From Pseudonocardia alni (GTDB lineage Bacteria > Actinomycetota > Actinomycetes > Mycobacteriales > Pseudonocardiaceae): a DNA stretch of 64,000 nucleotides. The stretch is taken from NCBI RefSeq assembly GCF_002813375.1, contig NZ_PHUJ01000003.1, forward strand, positions 2,108,001 through 2,172,000, read 5' to 3'. The position numbers were made by a program, and so were the translations under genes. This document shows positions 42,754-51,608 of the stretch, piece by piece (position 1 is the first letter of the stretch; each line of letters opens with the position of its first letter). The notes under the pieces are model-generated. The model ran no database searches. It was not told where the DNA came from and saw only the letters and a program-made list of their open reading frames with translations.

Positions 42754-43701
42754 TCAGCCCTTGCGCTTGGCCACTTCCTCCTGCAGCTGCGGCGCGACCT
42801 TGAACAGGTCGCCGACGATGCCGAAGTCGGCGATCTCGAAGATCGGCGCCTCCTCGTCCTTGTTCACCGCGACGATCGTCTTCGACGTCTGCATGCCGGC
42901 GCGGTGCTGGATCGCCCCGGAGATGCCGAGGGCGATGTAGAGCTGCGGCGAGACCGACTTGCCGGTCTGGCCGACCTGGAACTGCGGCGGGTAGTAGCCG
43001 GAGTCGACCGCGGCGCGCGAGGCACCGACGGCGGCACCGAGGGAGTCCGCCAGGCCCTCGACGACCGTGAAGTCGTCGGCCGAGCCCACGCCGCGCCCAC
43101 CGGAGACGATCACGGTCGCCTCGGTCAGCTCCGGACGGGACCCGCCCTGGATCGGCTCGCGGCCGGTGACGGTCGCGGCACGCCCGGACGGGGCCGGGAC
43201 CTCGACGGTCTCGCGGGCACCCGCACCGGCGGCGGCCTCGATCTCGATCGAGCCCGGGCGCACGGTGATGACCGGGTGCTCGGTGTTCGACTTGGCCTCG
43301 GCGGTGTAGGCACCACCGAAGATCGAGTGCGACACCCCGTCGGCCGAGACGCCGACGACGTCGGACAGCAGCCCGGAGTTCGTACGGACGGCGAGCCGAC
43401 CGGCGACCTCCTTGCCGTTGCCGGTGGCCGCGAGCAGCACCGCGGCCGGGGACGCCGACCCGATGAGCGACTCCAGGACCGTCGTCTCCGGGGAGAGGAA
43501 GTCGGTGGAGTCGGTCTCGGCGACGTAGATCTTCTCGGCGCCGTGCTCGGTCAGGCCGTCGGCCAGCGTGTCCGCGGTGCCCGCGGCACCGACGACGACC
43601 GCCGACGGCTCGCCCAGCGCGCGGGCGGCGGTCAGCAGCTCGTAGGTGGTCTTCTTGATGTCACCGTCGACGTGGTCGACGAGGACCAGAACCTCAGCCA
43701 T
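42754..43701 (-). CDS. etfA: electron transfer flavoprotein alpha subunit
   Basis: FAD-binding subunit of ETF, which takes electrons from acyl-CoA dehydrogenases. 315 residues, N-terminal [10 protein letters not shown] and the C-terminal FAD domain [17 protein letters not shown]-type region replaced by [11 protein letters not shown], and [20 protein letters not shown], all diagnostic. Ends in VAKRKG. ATG 43701, 45 bases after etfB. FixB in mycobacterial naming (Rv3028c). Confidence 0.96.
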   Translation of the reverse strand: MAEVLVLVDHVDGDIKKTTYELLTAARALGEPSAVVVGAAGTADTLADGLTEHGAEKIYVAETDSTDFLSPETTVLESLIGSASPAAVLLAATGNGKEVAGRLAVRTNSGLLSDVVGVSADGVSHSIFGGAYTAEAKSNTEHPVITVRPGSIEIEAAAGAGARETVEVPAPSGRAATVTGREPIQGGSRPELTEATVIVSGGRGVGSADDFTVVEGLADSLGAAVGASRAAVDSGYYPPQFQVGQTGKSVSPQLYIALGISGAIQHRAGMQTSKTIVAVNKDEEAPIFEIADFGIVGDLFKVAPQLQEEVAKRKG

Positions 43702-43746
43702 GATTCTCTATCTCCAAACGAAGAGGGAAGCCAGGAAGAACCGGGG

Positions 43747-44532
43747 TCAGATCAGCTTCTGGCCGACCAGGAACTCGGCGATCTTCGCGCCGCCGTCGCC
43801 CTCGTCGGTGACCTTCTCGCCGGCCTGCTTCGGCGGCTTCGGCGCCGCGGAGACGACCGTGGTCAGGGCGTTCGCCAGACCGACCTCGGAGGCGTCGATC
43901 CCGGCGCCGGCCAGGTCGAGGGTCTCCACCGGCTTCTTCTTCGCCGCCATGATCCCCTTGAACGAGGGGTAGCGCGGCTCGTTGGACTTCTCCCCGATCG
44001 ACACCACGACCGGCAGCTCCGCGGTTAGGTGGGTGACGCCCTCGTCGGTCTCCCGCTTGGCCTTCACCGTGGTGCCCTCGACCGAGAGCTCGTTGGCGTG
44101 GGTCAGCGACGGCACACCGAGCAGCTCGGCGATCATCGCCGGGACCGCACCGATCTGGCCGTCGGACGCCGAGTTGCCCGCGATGACCATGTCCCAGCCG
44201 TCGACCGTGCCGATCAGCTTCGTCAGCGCCTTCGCGGTCTGCACCGCGCACGAGCCGTGGATGGCCTCGTCGGACAGGTGCACCGCGGAGTCCGCGCCCA
44301 TCGACAGCGCCTTGCGGATCGCGTCGGTGGCCCGGTCCGGGCCCATGCTCACGACGACGACCTCGGAGCCGTCGTTCGCCTCCTTCAGCAGCAGGGCCTG
44401 CTCCACCGCGCGCTCGTTGATCTCGTCGATCACCGCCTCGGCACCCTCACGGTCGAGGGTGTGGTCGGAGTCGGACAGCGTCCGCTCCGAGTAGGTGTCG
44501 GCCACCTGCTTCACCAGGGTCACGATCTTCAT
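43747..44532 (-). CDS. etfB: electron transfer flavoprotein beta subunit
   Basis: AMP-binding partner of EtfA. 261 residues: MKIVTLVKQV, EINERAVEQALLLKEAN, VVSMGPDRATDAIRKALSMG and the ETF-beta signature VEGTTVKAKRETDEGVTHL. ATG 44532 has AGAGG at the right distance; a longer upstream frame lacks homology. First gene of etfB-etfA. The upstream 200 bases carry a promoter and an operator-like palindrome. Confidence 0.96.
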   Translation of the reverse strand: MKIVTLVKQVADTYSERTLSDSDHTLDREGAEAVIDEINERAVEQALLLKEANDGSEVVVVSMGPDRATDAIRKALSMGADSAVHLSDEAIHGSCAVQTAKALTKLIGTVDGWDMVIAGNSASDGQIGAVPAMIAELLGVPSLTHANELSVEGTTVKAKRETDEGVTHLTAELPVVVSIGEKSNEPRYPSFKGIMAAKKKPVETLDLAGAGIDASEVGLANALTTVVSAAPKPPKQAGEKVTDEGDGGAKIAEFLVGQKLI

Positions 44533-44930
44533 AGGACCTCTTCGACCTCCTGCCGCGGCGGCCTGCGCCCACGCGCACACCGCGTCGTCCTTCGTCGCGT
44601 CCCGTCCCGGTCGTCCCGGGGCCGGGTCGTCTCGCGTCACCGTGACGGTGCTGCGCCGCGCGCTCTGGTCGGAGCGGGGGTGGGCCGCGGCGTCGCGCCC
44701 GTCGTAGCCGGTGACTCTGCCATTGCTCGTGCCGTAACGGCACGCCGTGCCACTGTGACGTTCATTGTTACCAACGAGTAGCGTCCCGGCAAACCGGGGC
44801 AGCTCGTGACCGTACTCACGCGCGGGACTCCTCACCTGGTGCGCGCACGAGGTCACACGCCGCGACCCCTGATCGGGGGTCCGGTTTCGCTACCGTCGGC
44901 ACCTCGCGCACTCGGCAGGAGGGAGCCGTC
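44533..44930. other. 398-base divergent control region between etfB and an unknown gene
   Basis: Contains the etf promoter and palindrome listed separately and, on the plus strand, an AGGAGGGAG ribosome site for the 44931 gene with TACCGT about 40 bases before it as a possible -10. No other gene is recognised. Confidence 0.6.
44728..44792 (-). promoter_or_regulatory. etfBA promoter with overlapping operator-like palindrome
   Basis: TTGCCG (44787-44792) and TAACAA (44765-44770) with a 16-base spacer suggest the promoter. Downstream of the expected start lies CGTGCCGT-T-ACGGCACG (44728-44744), 8-base arms around one central base, where a repressor would block transcription. The palindrome is seen; its binding protein is unknown. 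Confidence 0.5.
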
Positions 44931-45227
44931 GTGCAGGTGACGGGGTTCGACGACCGTCTGGGGACCGGTTACGTGCTCAGCACGGGACCGCACGCCGACG
45001 AGGACGTACCGGGCAGCCGGACCGTGGAGCACGGCGGTCGCACCGTCCGGGCCACCGACGGTCTGGCCGCGATGCTGGAGGACGCGCTGGTCTACCGGCC
45101 GACCACCCGTCTGGGGTGGGGCGGGCCGGAGGTCCCGCTGACCCTGGAGGACGCGACGCTGCTGGCGTGGCTGCGCCAGGACATCGGCGGGGTTGTGGCC
45201 GTCAGCGGGGAGCCCGAACCCGTCTGA
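44931..45227 (+). CDS. hypothetical protein, 98 residues
   Basis: 98 residues, acidic, no signal peptide or membrane segment. Recognisable features are few: a GTGYVLSTGPHADE start region, a Tyr/Arg/Thr-rich centre and a hydrophobic LTLEDATLLAWLRQDIGG end. I do not recognise the family. The GTG at 44931 has an excellent AGGAGGGAG ribosome site, and codon use matches neighbours, so it is likely real. Divergent from etfB and convergent with the FAD oxidoreductase gene seven bases away. Confidence 0.6.
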   Translation: MQVTGFDDRLGTGYVLSTGPHADEDVPGSRTVEHGGRTVRATDGLAAMLEDALVYRPTTRLGWGGPEVPLTLEDATLLAWLRQDIGGVVAVSGEPEPV

Positions 45228-45234
45228 GCAGCCC

Positions 45235-46647
45235 TCAGCGGCCCAAGTGGGCGAGCGCGCGACGCGCGGCGTGCGCGCCGCACATCCCGTGCGCACCCGG
45301 GCCGGGCGGCGTCGCGGCCGAGCAGAGGAAGTGGCCCGGCGCCCCCGTGTCGTAGGGCTGCAGCGTCGTCCGCGGCCCGAGCAGCAGCTGCCGCAGGTCC
45401 TTGGACCCGGTCAGGATGTTCCCGCCGACGAAGTTCGGGTTGCCCGCGAACGCGGCCGGGTCGGTGACCATCGTGCCCACGACCCGCTCCCGGAAACCGG
45501 GCGCGAACCGTTCGATCTGCTCGGTGACCGCCTCGGTGGCGTCGCCGGTGTACCCGCGGGGGACGTGCGCGTAGGCCCACACGGGGTGGACGTCGCCCGC
45601 CGACCGGGACGGGTCGGCCAGGTACTGCTGCCCGACCAGGACGAACGGCCGCTCCGGCATCCGGCCCGCGTGCACCTCGCGCTCGACGAGTGCGTTCTCC
45701 GCCGCCGACCCGACGACGTGCAGCGTCCCGGCCCGTCGCGCGTCGGGGTGCGTCCAGGGCACGCCGCCCGCCACCGCGTAGTCGACCTTGAACGCGGCCG
45801 GGCCGTGGCGGAAGCGCCGGTAGGCCCGCGCGACCCGTGCCGGCAGCCGGTCCCCCAGCAGGGCGGGCAGCCGATCCGGGCCGACGTCCCACACCACGAC
45901 GTCCGACGGCGGCAGCTCGTCCGCCGTCCGCACGTGCACCCCGGTCTCGACCTTCGCCCCGTGCTCGGCGAGCACCGCGGCGAGCGCGTCGGAGATCGCC
46001 CGCGACCCGCCCTCGGCGACGCCCCAGCCGTGCCGGTGCCCGGCGGTGAACAGGCCGAGCCCGATCGCCGAGGACAGCGGCCGGTTCAGCGGCCGGAACG
46101 CGTGCGACGCCGACCCCAGGAACAGCGCACGCCCGCGCTCGGTGCGGAACGCCCTGGCCAGCACCTCCGCCGGGAGCACGGTGGGGGCACCGAACCGGGC
46201 CAGCAGGAGCGGGTGGCGCGGGATCCGCACCAGCGGGCCGAGGAAGTCCGGGGAGAAGGTGTCGTAGTCGCGCACCGGTCCGGTGAACAGCGCACGCCAC
46301 AGCGCGCCGTCGGCCCCGAGGCCGGCCGCGGTGCCGGCGACCGAGCGGACCAGGACGCCGGCGTCGCCGCCGTCGAGGGGGTGGGCGCAGTCGACCTCCG
46401 GCAGCCGCCACCGCAGCCCGTACCGGTCCAGGCCCAGCTCCTCGAGCACCGGCGAGCCGACGGCCATCGGGTGCACCGCCGAGCAGTGGTCGACCAGCAG
46501 CCCCGGGACGATCGCCTCCACCGTGCGGGTGCCGCCACCGATCTCGTCGGCGGCCTCCAGCACGGTCACCGCCACCCCGGCGCGGGCCAGCAGGGCCGCG
46601 GCCACGAGCCCGTTCGGCCCGGATCCGACGACGGTCGCGGTGGTCAT
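45235..46647 (-). CDS. FAD-dependent NAD(P)/phytoene desaturase-like oxidoreductase
   Basis: 470 residues. N-terminal dinucleotide-binding VVGSGPNGLVAAALLARAG (5-24) and GGGTRTVE, the substrate region typical of phytoene desaturase/amine oxidase-like proteins of actinobacteria, and the C-terminal ATPPGPGAHGMCG FAD loop. The DUF3556-SDR-oxidoreductase order suggests a lipid or isoprenoid substrate, but none is proven. ATG 46647 with GGAGGAC seven bases upstream. Last gene of a three-gene minus-strand operon, 22 bases after the SDR gene. Confidence 0.88.
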   Translation of the reverse strand: MTTATVVGSGPNGLVAAALLARAGVAVTVLEAADEIGGGTRTVEAIVPGLLVDHCSAVHPMAVGSPVLEELGLDRYGLRWRLPEVDCAHPLDGGDAGVLVRSVAGTAAGLGADGALWRALFTGPVRDYDTFSPDFLGPLVRIPRHPLLLARFGAPTVLPAEVLARAFRTERGRALFLGSASHAFRPLNRPLSSAIGLGLFTAGHRHGWGVAEGGSRAISDALAAVLAEHGAKVETGVHVRTADELPPSDVVVWDVGPDRLPALLGDRLPARVARAYRRFRHGPAAFKVDYAVAGGVPWTHPDARRAGTLHVVGSAAENALVEREVHAGRMPERPFVLVGQQYLADPSRSAGDVHPVWAYAHVPRGYTGDATEAVTEQIERFAPGFRERVVGTMVTDPAAFAGNPNFVGGNILTGSKDLRQLLLGPRTTLQPYDTGAPGHFLCSAATPPGPGAHGMCGAHAARRALAHLGR

Positions 46648-46669
46648 GGCGTCCTCCTGGGGTACCGGG

Positions 46670-47440
46670 TCAGAGCAGCGACGCGTCGAGGCCACCGTCG
46701 AGGACGAGCCCGCTGCCGGTGCAGAAGCGGGACCGGTCGCTCGCGAAGAAGAGCGCGGCCTCCGCGACGTCGTCGGGGGTGCCGTAGCCGCCCTGCTTCT
46801 GCTCGATCAGCCCGTCGAAGCCACCGGCGGGCAGGCCGAGCGCGGCCTCGAAGCCGGGGCGGGCCGACGTCACCAGGTCGGTGTCGACGAAACCCGGCAG
46901 CAACGCGTTGACCCGCACACCGTACGGCCGCAGCTCGGTCGCCGCGGTCCTGGTCAGGTTGACCACGCCGGCCTTGGCCGCGGCGTAGTGCCCGATCAGC
47001 GGGGAGCCCGCCGTCGCCGTGACCGAGGCGAGCGTGACGATCGTGCCGCCACCGGAGGCGATGATCGCGGGCGCGGCGTAGCGGATCGACAGGAAGACAC
47101 CGTCGAGGTTGACCGAGGTGACCTCCCGCCAGTCGGCGAGACTCATCTCCAGCAGCGGCTGCGGGCGCCCGACCCCGGCGTTGGGGACGAGGACGTGCAT
47201 CCCGCCGTGCCGTTCGACGGTGTGCGCGACGAGCTCCTGGACCTGCTCCTCGTCGCGGACGTCGCAGGACAGGTGCGTGGCGTCCGGGATCTCCTGCGCC
47301 GTGCGCCGTGCGGCGTCGCCGTCGATGTCGGAGACGACGACGGTCGCCCCCTCCTCGGCGAAGCGCCGGGCGATCGCCCGGCCGAGGCCCTTGCCCGCGC
47401 CGGTGACGAGCGCGACGCGGCCGTCCAGTGCGTCTCCCAT
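46670..47440 (-). CDS. short-chain dehydrogenase/reductase
   Basis: 256 residues with the full classical SDR set: TGAGKGLGRAIA (cofactor), CDVRDE, the PNAGVG segment, catalytic Ser in LASVTATAGSP and Tyr/Lys in YAAAKAG, and a C-terminal GSGLVLDGG. The Asp in VVSDIDG after strand 2 indicates NAD rather than NADP preference. ATG 47440; 77 bases after the DUF3556 gene and 22 before the FAD oxidoreductase gene. Confidence 0.93.
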   Translation of the reverse strand: MGDALDGRVALVTGAGKGLGRAIARRFAEEGATVVVSDIDGDAARRTAQEIPDATHLSCDVRDEEQVQELVAHTVERHGGMHVLVPNAGVGRPQPLLEMSLADWREVTSVNLDGVFLSIRYAAPAIIASGGGTIVTLASVTATAGSPLIGHYAAAKAGVVNLTRTAATELRPYGVRVNALLPGFVDTDLVTSARPGFEAALGLPAGGFDGLIEQKQGGYGTPDDVAEAALFFASDRSRFCTGSGLVLDGGLDASLL

Positions 47441-47517
47441 GTCGTGTCCCTCTCGTCGTGCGGTGTCGGTCCGGCGGGACGGGCGGGCTGCGGTGTCTCC
47501 GCCCGTCCCGCCGGGTC

Positions 47518-49317
47518 TCAGGGGGTCGGGGCCTCGACGCCGTCGCCGGCCGTCGCCCGCTGCGGGGCGCGCCAGGTGACGGTCAGCGGGATCGGCCCGT
47601 TCGGCAGCCACGGCTGCTCGGCGACGGCGTCGGCGACCTTCCAGTACCCGCGCTCGACCACGCCGAGGGCGGCGTCGATCAGCTGGTAGTGCTGCACCGA
47701 CGAGTGGATGGCCTGGGACTCCACCCAGCAGACGACGAACTCGCCGGGCGCGAACCCGATCCGCTTCTGCAGGGCGGCGATGAGCTGGGCGTCGTGCAGG
47801 TGGCCGTCGCCGAAGTTGAACCCGATGACGGAGTTGCAGCCGAACTCGGCCTCGCGGACGGTGCGGGAGTCCAGGTCGTCGAGCCGGGCGGCCAGCACCG
47901 AGAACAGGCCGCGGCCCTGGGAGTGCATCGCCCGCCAGGCGATCGTCTGCTGCATCGTGACCTCGGCGACCGCCGGCGGGTAGCCCAGTGCCTGCAGCTG
48001 GTCGACCTGGTTGGTGGTGGGCCGGTGCGGCAGCCGGTTCAGCTTCTCCTCCGCGCCGGGGGTGAAGGTCCACAGCGCCGACGCCCAGTTGCCGGCGTAC
48101 TGGCGCATCGACGGCAGGAACGACACCAGGTCGGGTCGCAGGTTGCCCAGCACCGGGAAGAACGCCAGGCAGGCCACGATCGCGACGGTCAGCACCGGGG
48201 AGGACATGTCCCCGACGCCGAAGCCGTCGCCGTTGGGGAAGCCGAGGAACAGGAAGACCGCCAGGTAGCCGAACAGGATGTTCCACTCCAGCGGCACCGC
48301 GAGCGGGAACGTCGAGGTGATGAACAGGTGGAACACCACCATCAGCACCACACCGGCCAGGGTCAGCCGGTGGTCGGTCGAGAACAGCAGCACCAGCGGG
48401 GTGATGATCTCCACCGTCGTGCCGCCGACATGGGCCATGAACGTCGCGAGCCGCGACGGCCGCAGGTCGCCCGAGGCGTCCCGGTAGTGCGCCCGCTTGA
48501 TCCACTTCGAGGGGATGCAGGGGCTGTTGGACACCATCGGCGGGATGACGTTGGTGAAGTGCCTGCCGAACTTCGACACGCCCGCACCGATCCACACCAT
48601 GCAGATCAGCAGCTTCGCCGCGACGATCATGTCGACGAAGGGCAGCGTCCCGAAGAACACCATCGCGGGCAGGTACTGCTCGCCGCGGGCGGCCAGGAAG
48701 ATCGTCTTGTCGCGCAGGCCGCACAGGACCAGCAGCACGATCGGCGCGATCATCAGCCAGGGCGCGACCAGCCCGGAGGTGTTGTCGGGCAGCACCGCCG
48801 ACAGCGACGCGCTCGGCACGCCGGGCAGCACCACCGCGGTCAGCAGCGAGGCGACGAGGCCCAGGTAGAGCACGACGTCGAGCAGGGTGCGGGTGTCGCC
48901 GTCGGTACCGGGGACGGCCTTCCACGGGCGGAGCCGGATGGTGCCGGGGCGGGCCCAGAACAGGATGCCGCCGGTCATCGGCCTGAACTTGCCCGCGATC
49001 GGCCCCCAGGACCCGGCGACGCCGACGACCTCCAGCAGCACCGTCCAGAGCACCAGCTTCTGGTAGACGACCGGCTGGTCCCACCAGCCCGACACGTCCC
49101 AGAACGGGCCGACGCCGGAGGTCCAGGTGATCAGCGCGGTCCCGATGACGCAGTAGAGGACGAGCAGCTTCACGACGTAGGTCGCCGGGATCATCTTCGG
49201 CGACCCGAAGCCGTACTGCGTCCAGTGCAGGGCGAGCGCCTTGGTCCGCTCGAACAACGGCCTGTCGAGGAAGGTGTCGAGATCGACCGGGGGGAAGTCC
49301 CCCGTCTTGAACCCCAT
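47518..49317 (-). CDS. DUF3556 multi-pass membrane protein
   Basis: 599 residues. Begins MGFKTGDFPPVDLDTFLDRP, the characteristic DUF3556 start, then about ten hydrophobic helices (residues 50-460) and a soluble C-terminal part (470-599) with FGCNSVIGFNFGDGHLHDA. The topology recalls HTTM/vitamin K carboxylase-like membrane proteins, a loose resemblance. Function unknown; the family is mainly actinobacterial. ATG 49317 has GGAGAGG upstream. First gene of an operon with an SDR and an FAD oxidoreductase, and divergent from a PucR regulator. Confidence 0.85.
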   Translation of the reverse strand: MGFKTGDFPPVDLDTFLDRPLFERTKALALHWTQYGFGSPKMIPATYVVKLLVLYCVIGTALITWTSGVGPFWDVSGWWDQPVVYQKLVLWTVLLEVVGVAGSWGPIAGKFRPMTGGILFWARPGTIRLRPWKAVPGTDGDTRTLLDVVLYLGLVASLLTAVVLPGVPSASLSAVLPDNTSGLVAPWLMIAPIVLLVLCGLRDKTIFLAARGEQYLPAMVFFGTLPFVDMIVAAKLLICMVWIGAGVSKFGRHFTNVIPPMVSNSPCIPSKWIKRAHYRDASGDLRPSRLATFMAHVGGTTVEIITPLVLLFSTDHRLTLAGVVLMVVFHLFITSTFPLAVPLEWNILFGYLAVFLFLGFPNGDGFGVGDMSSPVLTVAIVACLAFFPVLGNLRPDLVSFLPSMRQYAGNWASALWTFTPGAEEKLNRLPHRPTTNQVDQLQALGYPPAVAEVTMQQTIAWRAMHSQGRGLFSVLAARLDDLDSRTVREAEFGCNSVIGFNFGDGHLHDAQLIAALQKRIGFAPGEFVVCWVESQAIHSSVQHYQLIDAALGVVERGYWKVADAVAEQPWLPNGPIPLTVTWRAPQRATAGDGVEAPTP

Positions 49318-49541
49318 CGTGCGGTCCTCTCCGGTGGAAGGTTCGGTGGCCGTCCGCGGGCGGTGTCCGGGCAGGACGGCTCCCCCGCCGGACCGTGCGG
49401 GTCCGCGGGAGGTCGGTGGGTGCCGGGTACGGGGGCCGGGCGGTGCGCGGGCGCGCCGGCCGCCGTCGGGATCGGTGTCGGGGAAACGTAGGTCCCCGGG
49501 TGTGACCGACGCCATGTACGGCGATCACGAATCGCGGGTGG

Positions 49542-49607
49542 CCCGTTGTGCCGGGGACACAACCGGGACGTACCCGCCGGTCCGGGGCCCGGCCGACCCG
49601 CTAGCGT
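49542..49607 (+). promoter_or_regulatory. operator-like inverted repeat and leaderless -10 of the PucR gene
   Basis: CCCGTTGTG (49542-49550) and CACAACCGGG (49558-49567) form an inverted repeat with one base bulged, mid-way between the divergent PucR and DUF3556 genes. TAGCGT (49602-49607), seven bases before the GTG at 49615, is the likely -10. Confidence 0.45.
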
Positions 49608-49614
49608 CGCGCGG

Positions 49615-50838
49615 GTGTCCGCCCACGTCGACGAGGTCGTGGCGGCCGTCGCCCGCGACGTCGAGGCCCGGCTGCCCGAGCTGACGACCGCGATGACCGA
49701 CTGGTTCGTCGAGGTCATCCCCGAGTTCCGGCACGACGAGACGCTGCGCAGTCTGATGGTCGCGAGCACCTCGGCGAACCTCGTCGCGATCATGGACATG
49801 CTCGTCCACTCGATCCCGATGGACCGCATCACGGTGCCGCCCGCGGCCGCCGAGTACGCCCGCCGCTTCGCCCAGCACGACCTGTCGCTGGAGGCGCTGC
49901 TGCGGGCCTACCGGCTCGGCGAGCAGATGTTCGCGCAGTGGGCGCTGGACGCGCTGCGGGCCGGGCCGCACCACGGGGACCCGGACGTGCTCGACGCGGT
50001 GTCGGTGCTGAGCGAGCGCACGAACCGCTACATCGACGAGGTCATCGCCGGACTCATCGACATCTACGAAGCCGAGCGACGGCGGTGGAGCACCCGGTCC
50101 GGAGCGGGGCTCGCGACCCGGGTCCGGATGGTGCTCGACACCGACCCGCTGACCGACGCGGCCGCCTCGGAGCTGCTGGGGATCCCGGTGACCGGCCGGC
50201 ACACCGCGGCGCTGGTGTGGGCCCCCGCGTCCGGCGACGGCCCCGCCGACGGGCACGCGCTGCAGGCCGGGGCCCGGCTGCTCTACGAGGCGTGCGGGCG
50301 GACCCCGCTGACGGTGCTCGCGGACAGCCGCACACTGTGGGCGTGGCTGTCCGGGCCCGACGAGGTGCGGCTGGACGTCGGCCTGCTCCGCGACCGGCTC
50401 CCGGCCGGGGTGCGGATCGCCGTCGGCGGGTCGGCCGCCGGGATCGACGGGTTCCGCGGCTCGCTCGCCGAGGCGCAGCGGGCCCGTGCGGTGGCCGAGA
50501 CCGCCGAGGACCGGCCCGCGGTCGTCCGGTTCGACGACGTCGCCGTCGCCGCGCTGCTCACCGACCGGTCCGAGGACCTGCGCCGCTGGGTCGCCCGGAC
50601 CCTGTCCGGGCTGACCGCCGACGAGCCCGGCACCGACCAGCTGCGCGAGACGCTGCGGGTGTTCCTGGCCGCCGGGGGGAGCTACATCCAGGCCGCGGCC
50701 CGGCTGCACCTGCACAAGAACACGGTGCACTACCGGGTGCGCAAGGCCGAGGAACTGCTCGGGCGCCCGGTCGGGGAGGACCGGCTGCAGGTCGAGGTGG
50801 CGCTGCTGGCGGCGTCGCTGCTGCGGGGACGGCTGTAG
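49615..50838 (+). CDS. PucR/CdaR-type transcriptional regulator
   Basis: 407 residues. The N-terminal part is an all-helical RsbT/PucR-like sensor region (about 1-160, LVAIMDMLVHSIPMDRITVP within it), the centre a GGDEF-like fold without its motif, and the C-terminus the PucR-type HTH AAGGSYIQAAARLHLHKNTVHYR. Likely controls the divergent DUF3556-SDR-oxidoreductase operon. The GTG at 49615 fits a TAGCGT leaderless promoter; an in-frame start upstream would add little conserved sequence. Confidence 0.86.
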   Translation: MSAHVDEVVAAVARDVEARLPELTTAMTDWFVEVIPEFRHDETLRSLMVASTSANLVAIMDMLVHSIPMDRITVPPAAAEYARRFAQHDLSLEALLRAYRLGEQMFAQWALDALRAGPHHGDPDVLDAVSVLSERTNRYIDEVIAGLIDIYEAERRRWSTRSGAGLATRVRMVLDTDPLTDAAASELLGIPVTGRHTAALVWAPASGDGPADGHALQAGARLLYEACGRTPLTVLADSRTLWAWLSGPDEVRLDVGLLRDRLPAGVRIAVGGSAAGIDGFRGSLAEAQRARAVAETAEDRPAVVRFDDVAVAALLTDRSEDLRRWVARTLSGLTADEPGTDQLRETLRVFLAAGGSYIQAAARLHLHKNTVHYRVRKAEELLGRPVGEDRLQVEVALLAASLLRGRL

Positions 50839-50852
50839 TCCGACGCCTCTGC

Positions 50853-51059
50853 TCAGCTCACGCGGCGGCCGGGCGGGGGCTCGGCGGGGACGCGGTCCTC
50901 CTCGGGCACGACCATCGACAGCACCTCGCCGAGTGCCTCGTCGTCCATCGCGCGCGGCTCGACCGGCTCGTCGCCGAGCACACCCGACACCACCCAGGAC
51001 CCGGACCGCCCGGTGATGGTGAGCGACAGCGTCTCGTTCTCGTCCACCGGGTCGTTCAT
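50853..51059 (-). CDS. small protein of a tandem pair, copy B
   Basis: 68 residues, acidic, no signal or membrane segment. Shares with the next upstream gene the core T-x-T/S-x-TITGRSGSW-x-VSGVLG-x-EP, then a D-D-x-A-L-x-E-x-L helix; the tail PPPGRRVS differs. ATG 51059 has AGGAG upstream. Sequence conservation across the two copies, with different flanks and separate ribosome sites, makes this a real gene. I know no family for it. Convergent with the PucR gene 15 bases away. Confidence 0.68.
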   Translation of the reverse strand: MNDPVDENETLSLTITGRSGSWVVSGVLGDEPVEPRAMDDEALGEVLSMVVPEEDRVPAEPPPGRRVS

Positions 51060-51126
51060 CCTGGGCTCCTCTCGGCACGACGCCGTCGGCGTCACCCCTG
51101 GCCCGCACGGGCCCGGGGTACGGCGG

Positions 51127-51153
51127 ATACCCGTCGGTGGGCAGGTGATACCC
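51127..51153 (-). promoter_or_regulatory. GGGTAT direct repeats, sigma-B/F-like promoter candidate
   Basis: On the minus strand GACGGGTATC occurs twice, 21 bases apart (GGGTAT at 51148-51153 and 51127-51132). With GTAT 15 bases before the proximal copy this fits GNNT-N15-GGGTAT, the stress-sigma consensus of actinobacteria, about 68 bases upstream of the copy-B start. Confidence 0.35.
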
Positions 51154-51231
51154 GTCCGGGGGCCGACCGCACGCCGACCGGCACGAACCGTGCGCCGACC
51201 GCGAAACGGACGTGCGCGACCGGACTGCGGC

Positions 51232-51456
51232 TCAGCCCGGGTGACGGCGGCCGGGCGCCGGGCCCGGGTACGCGGGCCCGTGCGCTGACGACGGTGCCAC
51301 CGGCAGCATCGCCCACAGCATCTCGGCGAGTGCGCCGTCGTCCAGCCCCTTGAGCGGCAGCGGTTCCCGGCCGAGCACACCCGACACCAGCCAGGATCCG
51401 CTACGGCCGGTGATGGTCAGCGTCACCGTGTCCTCGTCGGTCGCGATGTCGTTCAT
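51232..51456 (-). CDS. small protein of a tandem pair, copy A
   Basis: 74 residues, paralogue of copy B: MNDIATDEDTVTLTITGRSG and SWLVSGVLGREPLPLKGLDD reproduce the shared core, followed by ALAEMLWAML and a Pro/Gly/His tail. Predicted as a beta-hairpin plus amphipathic helix; cytosolic. ATG 51456 has GGAGGGGG. It lies between the PucR region and the polysaccharide gene cluster, divergent from the methyltransferase gene. Function unknown. Confidence 0.68.
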   Translation of the reverse strand: MNDIATDEDTVTLTITGRSGSWLVSGVLGREPLPLKGLDDGALAEMLWAMLPVAPSSAHGPAYPGPAPGRRHPG

Positions 51457-51608
51457 GTGTCCCCCTCCGTCGTGCCTGGCGGGATGTCGGTCGGGCTCCA
51501 CGTCATCAGACGTCCGTGGTGACACTGCGTTGCTCCGCGTCGACGAGCGGTAGCGCACGCGAGGGGACCGGTGCGAACTCCCTCCGACGGGCGTGGTGAA
51601 GTCGGTGG

